Shown here: positions 1-11,390 of the stretch, in pieces
How the letters are laid out: each line of letters opens with the position of its first letter
Numbering within the stretch: position 1 is the stretch's first letter
NCBI GenBank assembly: GCA_022818135.1
Contig: JAFMSR010000018.1
Coordinates: 1,890,268-1,954,267, forward strand
Source of the DNA: Saxidomus purpurata
Taxonomy: Eukaryota; Mollusca; Bivalvia; Venerida; Veneridae
Reading direction: 5' to 3'
DNA: 64,000 nucleotides
The notes under the pieces: generated by a model
What the model was told of the DNA's origin: nothing
Databases searched by the model: none
What the model saw: the letters and a program-made list of their open reading frames with translations, nothing else
Program-made: the position numbers and the translations under genes

Positions 1-360
1 TTGTCTTGTCTAGTGTGTATGTGTGTGTGTCTGTTTGTTTGTAATATTTTGTGTCATCTGTAACTCCAAAAGAAACACTTCTAGTTTTGAGGTTGACAAA
101 GTAAATGATCCATTCCAAATGCTTAATGTATCGAGGCTACACTAGTATCAAAAAAATTCCATCAAAAATAAAACCAATAAACCCAGAGTTGTTTTTAGTG
201 AAAAATTGCTAATGATATCAGAATGCAGCATTTTTTATTCTGAATTTTCATATTGTGTAACACTGGCTTTTGTGTGGGAAAACAATTGATAGAAAAATGA
301 AATATTTGAATGTTTTTGGTATTTTACCGCCTTACAAGAACTTGAATACAGTCATTGTGT

Positions 361-440
361 TTCTATTTTTAGATACTCAGTCATTTATGTTTCTATTTTT
401 AGATACTCTGTCATTTATGTTTCTATTTTTAGATACCTGG
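361..440 (+). repeat. Triplicated 30-bp unit carrying the POLG 3' splice site
   Basis: A 30-bp unit is repeated at 361-390 and 391-420, with a partial third copy at 421-440. Each copy contains the acceptor TTCTATTTTTAG followed by ATAC. The third acceptor (AG at 431-432) begins the conserved POLG exon. The AGs at 371-372 and 401-402 are equivalent and stay in the same reading frame without stops. Confidence 0.9.
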
Positions 441-1500
441 TGGCAGAGGAAGACCGTTACAGGGCAGCACTAGCTCTACAAAACACCAACCTGCTTACTC
501 GAGCAATGTTTGCACACAAACTGGGTATCAAGGACCTTCCATTGGTAGCAATTTTAGTTCCTCTGATTTTATTGGATAAAGCTTTAAGCTTAAGTCTAGA
601 AATTCAGGGAACAAGCTACATGCATCTTCATAAACTTTGTAACTCATGGAAAACAAAGTACAGGTATCTTTTTAACCAGATTCTGGACTGAGATTCAAGA
701 GATGACTTCTTCATTATATAAACCAACATACAAAGCTCCTAAAAGGTGTTTAAAAGGATTATAAGACAACAACAGGTCCATTTAAATACTGAAACACAAA
801 AATTGTTTCTTGATGATTTACCTCGGGTATTGTATATAAAGTACAATATTTTAAGTATGACTTTCAATTTTCAGTCCGTGGCATTCTTCAGTGCTGTTGA
901 CATTGACCAGTGTTTACGTAAGGAGGTAAATCTAGACTGTGTCACACCATCAAATCCACATGGGCTAGAGAAAGGATATCAAATCCCACATGGTAAATTG
1001 TAGACATTTACTCATAAATATAGTATGGAGGTAGCCCATAGCTTGTCACAGCTCTGAGTGCTGAAGAGAGGTTTGCACAGTTTTACAAGGAAAGAAACCA
1101 AATCACATGATTATGCTTCTTATTTTCAAACTGTTTACTATAGACAAAAGTTGCCTAATTACCAGAATTCGAAACTGATTTGTATGACCATATTCATTTG
1201 CATATAAAGTAAGCAAATTTATTTTTCTGGTATTAGGTATTTTTTGTTGCAGTACTTTGATTAAATTTTTAGTCTGGAATGGACTTACTCAGACAAGCAA
1301 TCTAGGCCCTTATGGCCTCTTGTTGTGTTTATGCATTTACATACACTAAATATTGTTTTTCGATGTCGTTTCCAGGGGTAGCCTTTGATATACATCAGAT
1401 ACTGGAAAAGACTGGTGGATGTCTCAAGAAAAAGACCCCCAACATAGAAGAAGAATGTGATACTAAATATATAGACGAACGCGTTGCGTCTGTTTCATAG
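433..1500 (+). CDS. POLG: DNA polymerase gamma catalytic subunit, C-terminal three exons (partial)
   Basis: This is the 3' end of the gene for the mitochondrial replicative DNA polymerase (family A). Three exons are visible: 433-544, 875-992 and 1376-1500, ending in TAG. All introns are GT-AG and the phases join cleanly (0, then 1). The first exon encodes [16 protein letters not shown] and continues through a [20 protein letters not shown] stretch. The second encodes [17 protein letters not shown], then a TPSNP and a GYQIPHG segment. The third starts [14 protein letters not shown]. These match my recollection of the conserved C-terminus of animal POLG, immediately after the catalytic HDEVR motif (motif C), which must lie in an exon before this window. 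The tail after KTGG is short and not conserved, as usual. No premature stop is seen, so the gene looks functional. The first exon has two extra in-frame upstream acceptors (see 361-440). Identification is by recognition of conserved blocks, not alignment. Confidence 0.93.
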
Positions 1501-2790
1501 GTTTTGATTTTGAATGATGTGTGTCTGTTACATAAAGTGATCTTGAATGCTTTGTGACATAAACTGATTTGGAATGCTTTGTGACATAAACTGGTTTTGA
1601 AAGCTTTATGTCTGTGACAAAAAGCGATCTTGAACACTGCTAGTGTTTGATATAAAGGAACTTGAAATCTTTGTGACATAAAGTGATTTCCATAACTAAG
1701 TGTTTAGGGCTATAAAAATATGTTATGCAGCACACCACTGCATACTGATAGAGCTTTGGGTTGAAGACATACTGGATTGTGTTCAAATGTAATAACTACT
1801 AGTACTGTATAAGTTTGTTTTTTGTAAGGTTTTTATTTTCACAAATTTTCGCTAATGAATCCTTTCATGAGTTAATAAAACTCTCTTGAATAACATCAAC
1901 AATGAATATATATAAAATAGTACATGCTCGAGCAGTAAGGAAGTCGCAAAATCAACAGCTATCGAATATAAAGACTTTTACAGTAAGGCAGGAGTTAAGA
2001 GCCCTGCATTAAGCTTCATTCTTCCTAACATGTTGGACACAAGGGTTCTGCTGGTAGAAATCTTTGCTAACAATAAAGAGAACTTCTGATTGTTAAATGA
2101 TATGTAGAAACATATTTGTTAAACTGTTTAGAATTGGTGTGACTCTCTGTATAGAGATTAACAAATTTTTTGTGCAAGAATTGGGGTTCAAGTTACACTG
2201 CATTCAATGGCCAGAATGAAGAAAGATTGAACAAAATTTTCATTTTTACTGTTATTTTGGCTTACACAGTCATGTTCAGTGTGCATTATTTTGTATCGGG
2301 TAATATTTGATAAGTGGCATTTTTCTTACTGTATTTACCTTCGTGATCTGTCAGAATCTATGAGGTATGAATTTCAAATTGTGTTCATAAATTTTACTTT
2401 TAGTTCAAATTGAGATGAAAATTTATTTTTGTGTGTGTTAATCAACTCTTGCATGGCTAGTTTCCATGTGGAATGTACCATTGTGCATTTGATTGTATGC
2501 TTAAGGTTGTGCTGTTGTGATCAACCATTGTCTGGTGTCTGTCCGTCTGCTGTCAACAGTTGGCTTATAACCACTTTAAAGGCAACAAGTTTTACATGAT
2601 CATAGTGAAAGTTGGCTAGACTCATAAGTTAACAGTATACAAATTTTCATAAAGGTTTATACTATCACTGTTCTATTTTAATGGTGTTCTATTTTTCCCC
2701 TTATATTATATATGTTCACAGTGTACTTCAATGGTTCATTTTAAACATTTCTGTCCTATTCCACAAAGACTATACAATGTTATGTTTGTT
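1501..2790 (+). other. POLG 3' UTR and downstream non-coding DNA
   Basis: There is no credible ORF. Positions 1510-1690 hold degenerate ~30-bp repeats around TTTGTGACATAAA. An AATAAA hexamer at about 1875 is a possible polyadenylation signal, but the true 3' end cannot be fixed from sequence alone. Confidence 0.45.
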
Positions 2791-2804
2791 TTACCACAGT
2801 TATT

Positions 2805-3105
2805 TGTTAGTTGTGTTCATTTGACTATATTTGCTTGTATTGCCACAGTTACCTGGTATATGTTAGTGGTGTTCATTTGACTATATTTGCTTGTATTGCC
2901 ACGGTGTTCATTTGACTATATTTGCTTGTATTGCCACAGTTGTATGTTAGTGGTGTTCATTTGACTATGTTTTCTTGTATTGCCACAGTTACCTGGTATA
3001 TGTTAGTGGTGTTCATTTGACTATATTTGCTTGTATTGCCACGGTGTTCATTTGACTATGTTTTCTTGTATTGCCACAGTTATATGTTAGTGGTGTTCAT
3101 TTTGT
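2805..3105. repeat. Tandem repeat, ~33-bp core with longer variant units
   Basis: Six copies of a core reading GTGTTCATTTGACTAT, then TTGCTTGTATTGCCAC, are seen. Some are joined directly (33 bp) and some are spaced by ACCTGGTATATGTTAGTG (about 55 bp). The higher-order alternation suggests unequal exchange. No coding potential was found. Confidence 0.85.
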
Positions 3106-3716
3106 GTATAATGATATTTCAGTTCTTTTGAGTTGTTTTGGTTGCATATTTGTGAAGTTCAAAAATGTGCATTGTACAATAATTTCTGAAATGTTTAGTT
3201 TTTCTTGTAAGAACATATATGTATTTTCGGTTATTACTGTGTGTTGTATGGTACACTAGATAGGCTATGATTATGAATAAAACCAACCTTGAGCACTTGA
3301 ACCAGATAAGTAACTTCAGTTTGTATACATGTACACGGATAAGTTTGTATAACTGTCCTTTGTAAAATCTACCAGATTTGAGACACCAGGGCTTGTCAGT
3401 AAGAAGATTATGGTATGAGCAGCTGTAAAAGGGAAGTAACCACTGTAAAAGGGAAGTAGTCACTGTAAAAGGGAAGTAACTACAATTTAGTACCAATTTA
3501 TGATATGTAGAAATGTCTGGAATGTGCTATAGCCTCTTATTTCTTCATAAAGAAACAAACTTATTGGTGTAAGAAAGGATTTTTCAAGGGGCAGCAATAG
3601 ACACTAGTTGACCTCATGTGAAACAGTCTGGTACTTAATTCCATGTAAAACAGTCACATGTCCGCAAACAATCAAGTTGCTCTCAGACTGACTTGATTAT
3701 AGAGCCTTTGTTTGGT

Positions 3717-3752
3717 CAGGAACGTAGAATATACGTTGATTCTACGTTCCTG
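3717..3752. repeat. Perfect 14-bp inverted repeat, 8-nt loop
   Basis: CAGGAACGTAGAAT at 3717-3730 is the exact reverse complement of 3739-3752. The spacer is ATACGTTG. Its role is unknown; it may be a small foldback relic. Confidence 0.8.
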
Positions 3753-3857
3753 GTTTGGTCAAATATGAATTTTAAGTGGTATTACAATGCCTTTGTTTGG
3801 TAAATTATTGCTTTATCTCAAATACATGATTGAGCTTGAGTTGGTAAAATATCAGTA

Positions 3858-4420
3858 TTAGTGGGGTTCGTTTTGGGGAGGCTGCGTTTTTGGTACGTGG
3901 CATAACCTGTTTGATATTATTTTTGTTTTTATGCTCACAACTGTGTTGTTTGTGCCGTGTGGCGGCCGTAAAAAGTCTCCCCGTACATTCAATCAATGTT
4001 GTTATATTTTCATCCTTCAGGGATTGTTATTCGTTCTAAACCCTCGGCCTCTGTCAAGATGAGGAGTAGTCCTGTGACTTTGGAACATGGTGGGGTAAGA
4101 GTGAGGTTGGGTGCGCACCATAAACCGGTTTAAGCTCCCCAGTGGTGTTTTTGCCACTGACCGTTCCAAGGCGGTGCCCCACTGTGTTCCTTTAATTGTT
4201 CGTTTTGTCCTCGTGTGTTTGCTTTGTATGCTAGTGTGTGTTGGTAGTGTATATGTGTGTGTGTACATGATTGTGTGTGTGTGTCGTGTGTGTGTGCGTG
4301 TGTGTTTGTGTGTGTGTGTTGGTGGTGTGCACTTCTGGGTGCTGTGGGGTTCGTTTTGGGGAGGCTGCGTTTTTGGTACGTGGCATTCCCTGTTTGATAT
4401 TATTTTTGTTTTTAAGTTGA
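3858..4420 (+). repeat. Dispersed repeat with GT-rich core (copy 1)
   Basis: The block ending in the TTCGTTTTGGGGAGGCTGCG and TTTGATATTATTTTTG segments occurs twice here: as a short piece near 3858-3935 and within a longer copy at about 4070-4415. A third copy lies inverted at about 33838-34200. The core is a (GT)n-rich low-complexity tract, so the 106-codon ORF across it is a by-product. It resembles the tail of a mobile element, but no terminal repeats were identified. Confidence 0.75.
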
Positions 4421-4431
4421 AAGTGGTGTAA

Positions 4432-6290
4432 GAGTGCCTTTGTCTAGTCAGATATTAAGTTGAACAGAAGAACATATATAAAACCATTGACTTGGGTAAT
4501 AAATATATAGATTTTTGCAATATTAGTAACAATAGATAGATACAACAAAAGTCTCTAAATTTATAATAGAAATTTAAGAAATGCAGCCGGTGGGGAAAAG
4601 GGGTTTTAGTTAAGATTAAGATGACATTAAAATATAGTATTATTTTGAAAGGTCCATTAGCAATTTAAATACTCATAAATAGAATAATGATTTAACAGAG
4701 AGAATTAATAGTGATAGAATTGTGTTCTAATTACTCTTAAACAATGTTGACAATACACATATCTTCTATAATTTTGTCGTTTCTTCATGAAAAAGTGATG
4801 TCAAAAAATGTTTCTTATTTTTTGCAATGTCATTGAAAAAAGTTCTGTGCTATATTTATAGCATGTAGACATTGATTCAAAAAACAATGTTATGAAATGG
4901 TTTTCAAGCAAACAACAGTGTGGTTCAATGGTAAGATATCATTCTTGGTAAAATAAGGGCTACAAGTTATTTTACAACCCAAGTGTTAGTGGGACTTTAA
5001 ATAATGTAGTCTCAGACTGTTACCTAGGTAACAGAATATATAAAGTGTCTGGGATGTTGGATAATCATTTTAAATTGTACAATGTATGTCTATAATACAT
5101 GCAGAATTGAAATTGAAAAGTACTTTATCAAAGTCTGTAACGATGTAATAGTCGAAGTGATATTACCCTTCAAAGAAGCCATCATAGGAAAGTATTTAGC
5201 ATTGATGTACAAGTATACCCTTAGAAATGTTAACAGTTTGACCATTGTATACCTATTGTTTTGTTAGAAAATGTAGTAAGAATTTTTAAATGCATAATGT
5301 AATATGAAAAAGTACTTAATATACTTTAACTTTGATATATAAGGTCATACAATGGAAAATAAATGACAAAAAAGAATAGAAATTTGTACAGTACCAATGT
5401 GTATGAACAGTGTGTTATTTTAATGGAGTGTAGTGATTTTTTTTTTTTTTGCTATTTCTTGTCAAAAATTGATTTATTTCATAAGGTTTATGTAGAAAAA
5501 AAGAGAAATAGAATAAGTTATTTCTAACATGTTAGGTGGCCCTATGTCAGTGCGATAAACATTGTTTCAACACTTGTTAGAATGAAAAGAAATTTTTGTT
5601 TAAATCTCTGCATGTAGTTGTGTGGTTGATCAGATGATAACTGTTATGATAGCCTTGAATTTTTGATCTTATATAAATGTATAGGAAAACAGCAAATATT
5701 GATAAGTTTGGTATTGGTACGTCCTTTGTCTGCTTTGTTTTGCCTCTCTATTGCCTGCTGGATGATCTTTCAGAAAAGAACAAAACAAATCCCAGAACTG
5801 CCTTTATTAGCTGGAGCATATCAAAAGAGATTACAAATATTTTCAAACCATATGTGTTCAATTGCTAGAGTTTACGGCATTTTGTCATGTTTTATTTTAT
5901 ACTGAAGAGGTGCATGCTGCAAAGGTAGGCTGCAAAGGTAGGTTGTTTGAATGGCCATATTTTGTTTGCAATAGAACTACATGTATATAGATAAACTTGT
6001 TACTTGGCATTTTCATTAATACAATGTACATACAATTTGTTAATTTGTATACATGAACATACATTTTGTTGATTTGTAATACTCTTTATTACACATATAG
6101 GCCAGAAGCCGTGTAAACAATTTAGTATATCAAAGTTGTTGTTTGTATTATCTTATTTGCATTATCTCCAAAGGTGATCTATTGTGATCACTCATTGAAT
6201 GTTGTTTGTCCACATTTACCTTGTAAACACTCTAGAGGCTACAGTTTAAAGTCCTTGATCATGTGTTTCTATGTTTCTCTTTAATAAGTT
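4432..6290. other. Non-coding stretch with a dispersed repeat
   Basis: There are no supported genes. The segment at about 4700-5000 is recognisably similar to 61700-61990: shared blocks include the region before AATGTTGAC, the TTTTTTGCAAT block and a GGTAAAATAAG block. This marks an old dispersed repeat, possibly SINE-like. The rest is AT-rich with only short chance ORFs. Confidence 0.5.
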
Positions 6291-6294
6291 CACA

Positions 6295-7300
6295 ACTGGG
6301 TTTTGTAGGGCCAGAAACTATGTCACCAGGTCAAATAATAGAAAAACCTTGTGAACACTGGAGAGGCCACATTTGACCGCCAATCATGAAAGTTTGTCAG
6401 AATATTTTTCTTGTTAATTTCTAGGCCAAGTTCGAAATAGGGTCACATAGGATTAAAAACTAGGCCATCCTGTCAAATCAGAAAAACCTTATGAACACTC
6501 TAGAAGCCACATGTTATACCAAGTTGTATTGAGAAATAATCAGAATGTATTTTTTGATGAACTCTTGGATAACATTGAAACTTGTCATGTGGGGTCAAAA
6601 ACTAGGTCACCAGGTCAAATGACAGAAAAACTTTGTGAACAGTCTAGAGGCCACATTTGACCACCAATCTTGAAAATTTTGAAACAGTCACTTGCGGTCA
6701 AAAACTAGGTCACCCGGTCAAATCATAGACAAACCTTATGAACACTGAAAAGCCATAGTTGCACCCCAAACATGAAAGTTTTTCAGAATACTTTTCTTGA
6801 TGACCTCTAACCTCTAGGCCAAGTTTGAAACTGGATCAGGTAGTGTAAAAAACTAGGTCACCCCGTCAAGTCATGAAAAGATTTGTGAAACTATATGAAA
6901 TTTTGGCTTTTGCACATGACATCACTGTAAAATCGAATAATAAAACAAGTGATTAACTTCTTCTGCATTGTCCAAGTGGCTGGGGTAACATGATTTGCAA
7001 CATCAGTAACGTCAGAGACTCAGTCCGACCAATTTAGTTGACCAAATTATCAAAGCACTGCCAAATTGTGTTGAAAATTAGTCAGAAGGTATGTTTTGAT
7101 AAACTCTTGAACAAGTTTGAAACTTGGGTCACATTGGGTCAAAAACTAGGTTGTCAGGTCAAATAGTAGAAACACCTTCCATTTTGCACCTCCTGAAAGT
7201 TGATCTGAATGTTTCTTTGGATGAATTCTAGGTAAAGTATGAAAGTGGTGCAATTGGGGTAAATAACTAGGTCACCAGGTCAAATCGTAGAAAAACACGT
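6295..7300. repeat. Degenerate ~150-bp tandem repeat with AGGTCA direct repeats
   Basis: At least six diverged units carry the signature AAAAACTAGGTCACCAGGTC, then AAAT, then GAAAAACCTT-GTGAACACT. The most intact cores are near 6605, 6700, 6850 and 7268. Spacing is irregular because of deletions. Each good core contains AGGTCA-CC-AGGTCA, a direct repeat with a 2-bp gap. It may belong to an old mollusc satellite or a repeat-rich element tail; this was not verified. Confidence 0.75.
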
Positions 7301-7507
7301 ATGTTTACATTATATATAGTCATTGCAGTCTGTTGCTCTATATGCACAATGTTTAAAATCTATACTAATTCATCTATTCTCGATTGGGAAACAAGTTCTT
7401 GCAACTTAGATTACTTGTTCTTGAGACTCACCCCAGAAGAGAGCGAGGCAATATGGAAATATCTGTGTCTTGCCTACGGACACTTCCGCCATGGCACTGA
7501 TTGTACT

Positions 7508-7806
7508 CAAACTGGTGTGTACGCAGACGCAAACTGGTTTGTGAGTAGACACCAACTGGTGCATCAGCAGACACAAACAGGTGTTTGAGCAGACGAAAAC
7601 TGGTGTGTGAGCAGACGTAAACTGATGTGTGAGCAGACACAAACTGGTGTGTGAGCAGACACAAACTGGTGTGTGAGCAGATGCAAATTGGTGTGTGAGC
7701 AGATGCAAGCTGGTGTGTGAGTAGATGCAAACTGTTGTGTGAGCAGACACAAACTGGTGTGTCACAGATGCAAACTGGTGTGTGAGTAGACACAAACTGG
7801 GGTGTG
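7508..7806. repeat. 22-bp minisatellite, ~13 copies
   Basis: The unit is close to GTGTGTGAGCAGACACAAAC plus TG. The 22-bp period is not a multiple of 3, so the long ORFs on the opposite strand repeat every 22 residues and are artefacts. Confidence 0.92.
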
Positions 7807-7834
7807 AATATTGCTTGACTAAGATAATAAACAA

Positions 7835-9043
7835 TTATTAAAACATGTTTTAAGGTCTTTCCTGATTGTAAATAGTATTCATTTTCAAGTAATCATGTAC
7901 ATGTAGTAAGACAGTGACAAATACAGTTAATACATAAATTAAATGTTATTTAGGATGTCATGAAAAATTGACCGCCACTGCCGGGATTTGAAATGATTAT
8001 ACATTTTCTAAAAAAGTCCACTTTTCTGGCAAAACACCTAAATATTCCCCTCTGGAAGGGCCCCGTCATCTTTTATCTCTGTATATAAGAAAGTTGGCAG
8101 TTTCATACAAACAAAATTTTAAAAAAATACTATAATTTAGGGCTTGACACTGTTGCTTTTGTGATACTCAAACTATCATTCAATAGACTACTAATTTGAC
8201 TTATTTTGGTTTAAATCCTTTTAAGGACTTAAAGTCACTAATTTAGTTGTATCAAGAGTGAATTATACTCAGTAGTCATGCAGGCTTAATAAACTTAAAA
8301 AAAGGGTTATGTACTAGGAATAAGAAACACACATATAGCACAGGTATAGCTTTCTAAAATTTACAACATCAAATTATGCGTCTTTTGAAAATTGTTATCG
8401 CAAAAGCAAACTACAAAATCATCAAAATATTTCCGCTTGATCAACGAGGTCAAAATAATCTTGTTTAAGAATAGAGTAAAATTAGCCTCTAAGGATATAT
8501 AAAGCTTAGATATTCACTTTTTGATCTTTGGATTGATAATGCTTTCAATTTTAACAATGAAAGAACTTTCTCTCATTGTAGACAATGCTCAATACTATAC
8601 CCCTGTATCACATTTCAAGCTATAAAAAGGTGAAAGAAACCATATAAAAAGGTTGACAATAGGTTATTAAGTCCGTCCTTGGTAGATTTTTAAACAGATT
8701 TTCACATTTCAACTTTCAAAGTAAAAGTAAATGTTAAAATTGATACCCGCCAAGTTTAAAATAATTTCAAATTTCAAAAGCACACAACCTAATCTGAAAC
8801 TTAATCATGAAGGATTTTCATTCAAACATATCCACACTGAAACCCCCATCTTGGCGGTGTTGGTGGTTCAAAACGCCTGCGAAATAAGCCTCCAAATATT
8901 TCCCGCCCTATTGGCGCCATCTTGGATTTGGTGGTTTAAACCGCGGAAGCCCTCTCCAGTCGCTGTCTTGGATCCGGTGGTGCTGGCAGTTTAAACCGCC
9001 AAAAGTGGCCACACAACCCCTGTTTATACACTACTGCCACCAG
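7835..9043. other. Non-coding DNA downstream of the cGLR gene
   Basis: No gene is supported. The stretch probably includes the 3' UTR of the - strand gene that ends at 9044. Near 8840-9000 there are diverged short repeats around GGTGGTTTAAACCGC. Confidence 0.4.
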
Positions 9044-11188
9044 TTAATTGTCTCTTGCAAGAGAGCAACATGTTTTTTTTACAAGCCTGGCCAGAAGCCT
9101 ACAGATATGAATTCTTGCAACATTATTTGTTTGCCTGATGTGAAGCGAATTTCTGTAACACTGCAATGCTTTATTGGGCCTACGTTCTTGCTCCATACAC
9201 TGTCCTAACAGATTCCAGGCTGTTTCTCTGTGTCCCAGGTTTTTTTCTCTTAGAGTAACCATGAGAAGATTATTTAACGCTTGCTGTTGGTCTTGTATCC
9301 TGTGTAGGTAGCCATATGTCTTGTACTGAAGAAAGTAAAGATATACAATGGAATCTACAACAGCCAAATCCATCCAGGCATCATGTATCCCTCTATGTTG
9401 TCGTTCCTCTTCAGTAGATCTGAACATTTCATACTGAAGTTCTTTTGGAATACAGTTCATTTCTGTGTGCAGAAAGCGTACACAAAAGGCTGTAATATAC
9501 TTTAAAGCTTCTTCATTGTAATTGGATGATATTATGCAGAATTGTTTTTTGCCCATGACCTTTAGAACTGTGTAACAACCACATACAGGCTCAACAACAT
9601 GTATGTTGTACTGTGCTTCAGTATGTCTCAGATTTAACTCTGCTCTTTCCATGTCATCAACACAATAAAACATAGTAGCAATTTTCAGCCTGCTGGATGA
9701 GATATCTGAGTTAATCCCAGAAGACAACCATTCAAGTGCTTGAGGAGAAACAGGATTGTTGTGCTGAATGTTATGGGATGCCATCAGAGATCCTAGTGTA
9801 GTACAGAATAAAGGTGTCAGACATCTGCATGCTGCCTGTACAAACAAATTTCCTACATGGCGATAGATGACTAAACTAACAACAGTCTGTGATAGGAAAG
9901 TCATCTGTTCCTCAAAGCCCTTATTATTCAGGAAGAAGAGACAGTTTTTATGGTTAGTGTCAATAGCATTAGCAGTATTGAATGCAAGAACTCCTGCATC
10001 TTCAAGAAATCGTGCAGTGTTTTTAATATTGAATGTTGCATTGTAATGTACATCAGGTATATTGTTCAACTTCAACAGCAGTCTTCGTCCAAGGTCATCA
10101 ATCTGAATCTCAAGGAGAGAACCAATAGTATTCTGTATTAAGTTTGACATCTTTTCAAGTAACTGGTGTTTGTTTTCAGCAGTTATTTTACCAGCCATCA
10201 AATTGTTACCAGGTATAATGAAATGAGAACAGTTACCACACAATATACATTCTTTAAGTGTAGACAAACAGTATATTAAACAATGAAGAATATTACTTTC
10301 ATTCCAGACATGTAAAGGTTTTCTCTTAATACAGTGTAATAAAACTGTTTTACACATATAACTTGTAATGTGTTTTTGTTCATGAAGATTAATAAATGTT
10401 TTAAGAATCATCTTTAACAGGATGTAGCACCTTATCTGAGTAATATTTAGATTAAACATGAAGCACCTCTCAGCTAAGGAGGTAGATATTCTCCACTGGA
10501 AGTCTTTATTTTCACTTACACAGCTTCCTGTGGGAACAACAAAGCAGTCAGATGTTTCTACATATCTTTTCATTGCTGCTGTAGGCCACCTTGAATATTC
10601 CTGGTCTAACCAATGTCTGACTGACTGTGGTAAGGTTTTAAAAGGGTGTGCCAAAGTTTGATCTTCATCAAGTACACCTGGTATTCCTTTTCTTGCATGT
10701 GATGGACCTTCTCGCTGCTCACCTTCAAGCAGAGCTTCATCAATCACTGTGTTTTTCAGCAACACTCTTCCATATGTGTCCTTTACAAAGTGATTTCTAC
10801 ATTCCTCAGTTACAGGATGTGGAATATCAGGTCTAGTACACTGTAAGTAACAATATCCTGGTGGAGTTGTGTCATCCTGTATCAGGAGCAGATTCATATT
10901 ACCAGGAGACCATTCAGCCCAGTCCTGTATCACAGTGTGTTTATTTACACAGATAAGTAAATCAGTGTCAGAGTCCAGTCCTGCTGTAGTTGTACCTTCA
11001 GACTGACTTCCTAACCAATACACAGATGATTGTAATCCTAATAATCTATCTGTGATTGCTTTTGTGGTCTCCTGCAGTAAATGCGCTCTCCTCGTCTTCA
11101 TCAACATCCTCTCACTAACACCAATATCATTCAGCACCTCAGACAGTCGGAGTGAGGCATTATGATAGCTTTCTGGAGCATGAAACAT
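9044..11188 (-). CDS. Mab-21 / cGAS-like receptor (nucleotidyltransferase-fold protein)
   Basis: A single 714-codon open frame. Residues 58-78 carry the nucleotidyltransferase signature WLGSQSEGTTTAGLDSDTDL, with GS at 60-61 and the metal-binding pair D74/D76. Further on, a VVPTG and DFQWRISTSLAERCFMFNLN block followed by a YILLKMI helix is typical of Mab-21 domains. The C-terminal ~100 residues include a TPR-like helical pair (AWNLLGQCMEQERRPNKALQ). Family members include cGAS and cGAS-like receptors, which make cyclic (oligo)nucleotide signals on sensing nucleic acid, as well as catalytically silent Mab-21 proteins. The third acidic residue could not be assigned with confidence, so activity is an inference. 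No cGAS-type zinc ribbon is seen. A splice acceptor (ATATTTCAG) ends one base before the ATG, so a 5' non-coding exon lies upstream. Bivalves are known to have many such genes. Confidence 0.88.
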   Translation of the reverse strand: MFHAPESYHNASLRLSEVLNDIGVSERMLMKTRRAHLLQETTKAITDRLLGLQSSVYWLGSQSEGTTTAGLDSDTDLLICVNKHTVIQDWAEWSPGNMNLLLIQDDTTPPGYCYLQCTRPDIPHPVTEECRNHFVKDTYGRVLLKNTVIDEALLEGEQREGPSHARKGIPGVLDEDQTLAHPFKTLPQSVRHWLDQEYSRWPTAAMKRYVETSDCFVVPTGSCVSENKDFQWRISTSLAERCFMFNLNITQIRCYILLKMILKTFINLHEQKHITSYMCKTVLLHCIKRKPLHVWNESNILHCLIYCLSTLKECILCGNCSHFIIPGNNLMAGKITAENKHQLLEKMSNLIQNTIGSLLEIQIDDLGRRLLLKLNNIPDVHYNATFNIKNTARFLEDAGVLAFNTANAIDTNHKNCLFFLNNKGFEEQMTFLSQTVVSLVIYRHVGNLFVQAACRCLTPLFCTTLGSLMASHNIQHNNPVSPQALEWLSSGINSDISSSRLKIATMFYCVDDMERAELNLRHTEAQYNIHVVEPVCGCYTVLKVMGKKQFCIISSNYNEEALKYITAFCVRFLHTEMNCIPKELQYEMFRSTEEERQHRGIHDAWMDLAVVDSIVYLYFLQYKTYGYLHRIQDQQQALNNLLMVTLREKNLGHRETAWNLLGQCMEQERRPNKALQCYRNSLHIRQTNNVARIHICRLLARLVKKTCCSLARDN

Positions 11189-11390
11189 CCTGAAATATTA
11201 CACATAATGTTACTTTATATCATTTATCATGCACTTATAATATTGAGAAATATTATTTCATGGCGCTATTTTTAGACTAGAAAGATATTGAAAACTTTTA
11301 AGTGTTTTTGCTTTTATTTAGAAAAATCTATTACCTTATTTGCACTGTAAAAGTTCATGTTTTTCTGTGATAAAATGAATATATATATAT

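Noticed and set aside
4111..4431. 106-codon hydrophobic ORF (and its 134-codon twin at 33751-34155)
   Set aside because: Encoded by a (GT)n-rich dispersed repeat; the hydrophobic Val/Cys run is the translation of GTGTGT-type sequence.
7406..7834. Long His/Cys/Ser-rich ORFs on the - strand
   Set aside because: They arise from the 22-bp minisatellite and repeat every 22 residues in three overlapping frames; no domain or start context.
10458..10836. + strand ORFs inside the cGLR gene
   Set aside because: Antisense shadows of the long - strand coding frame.
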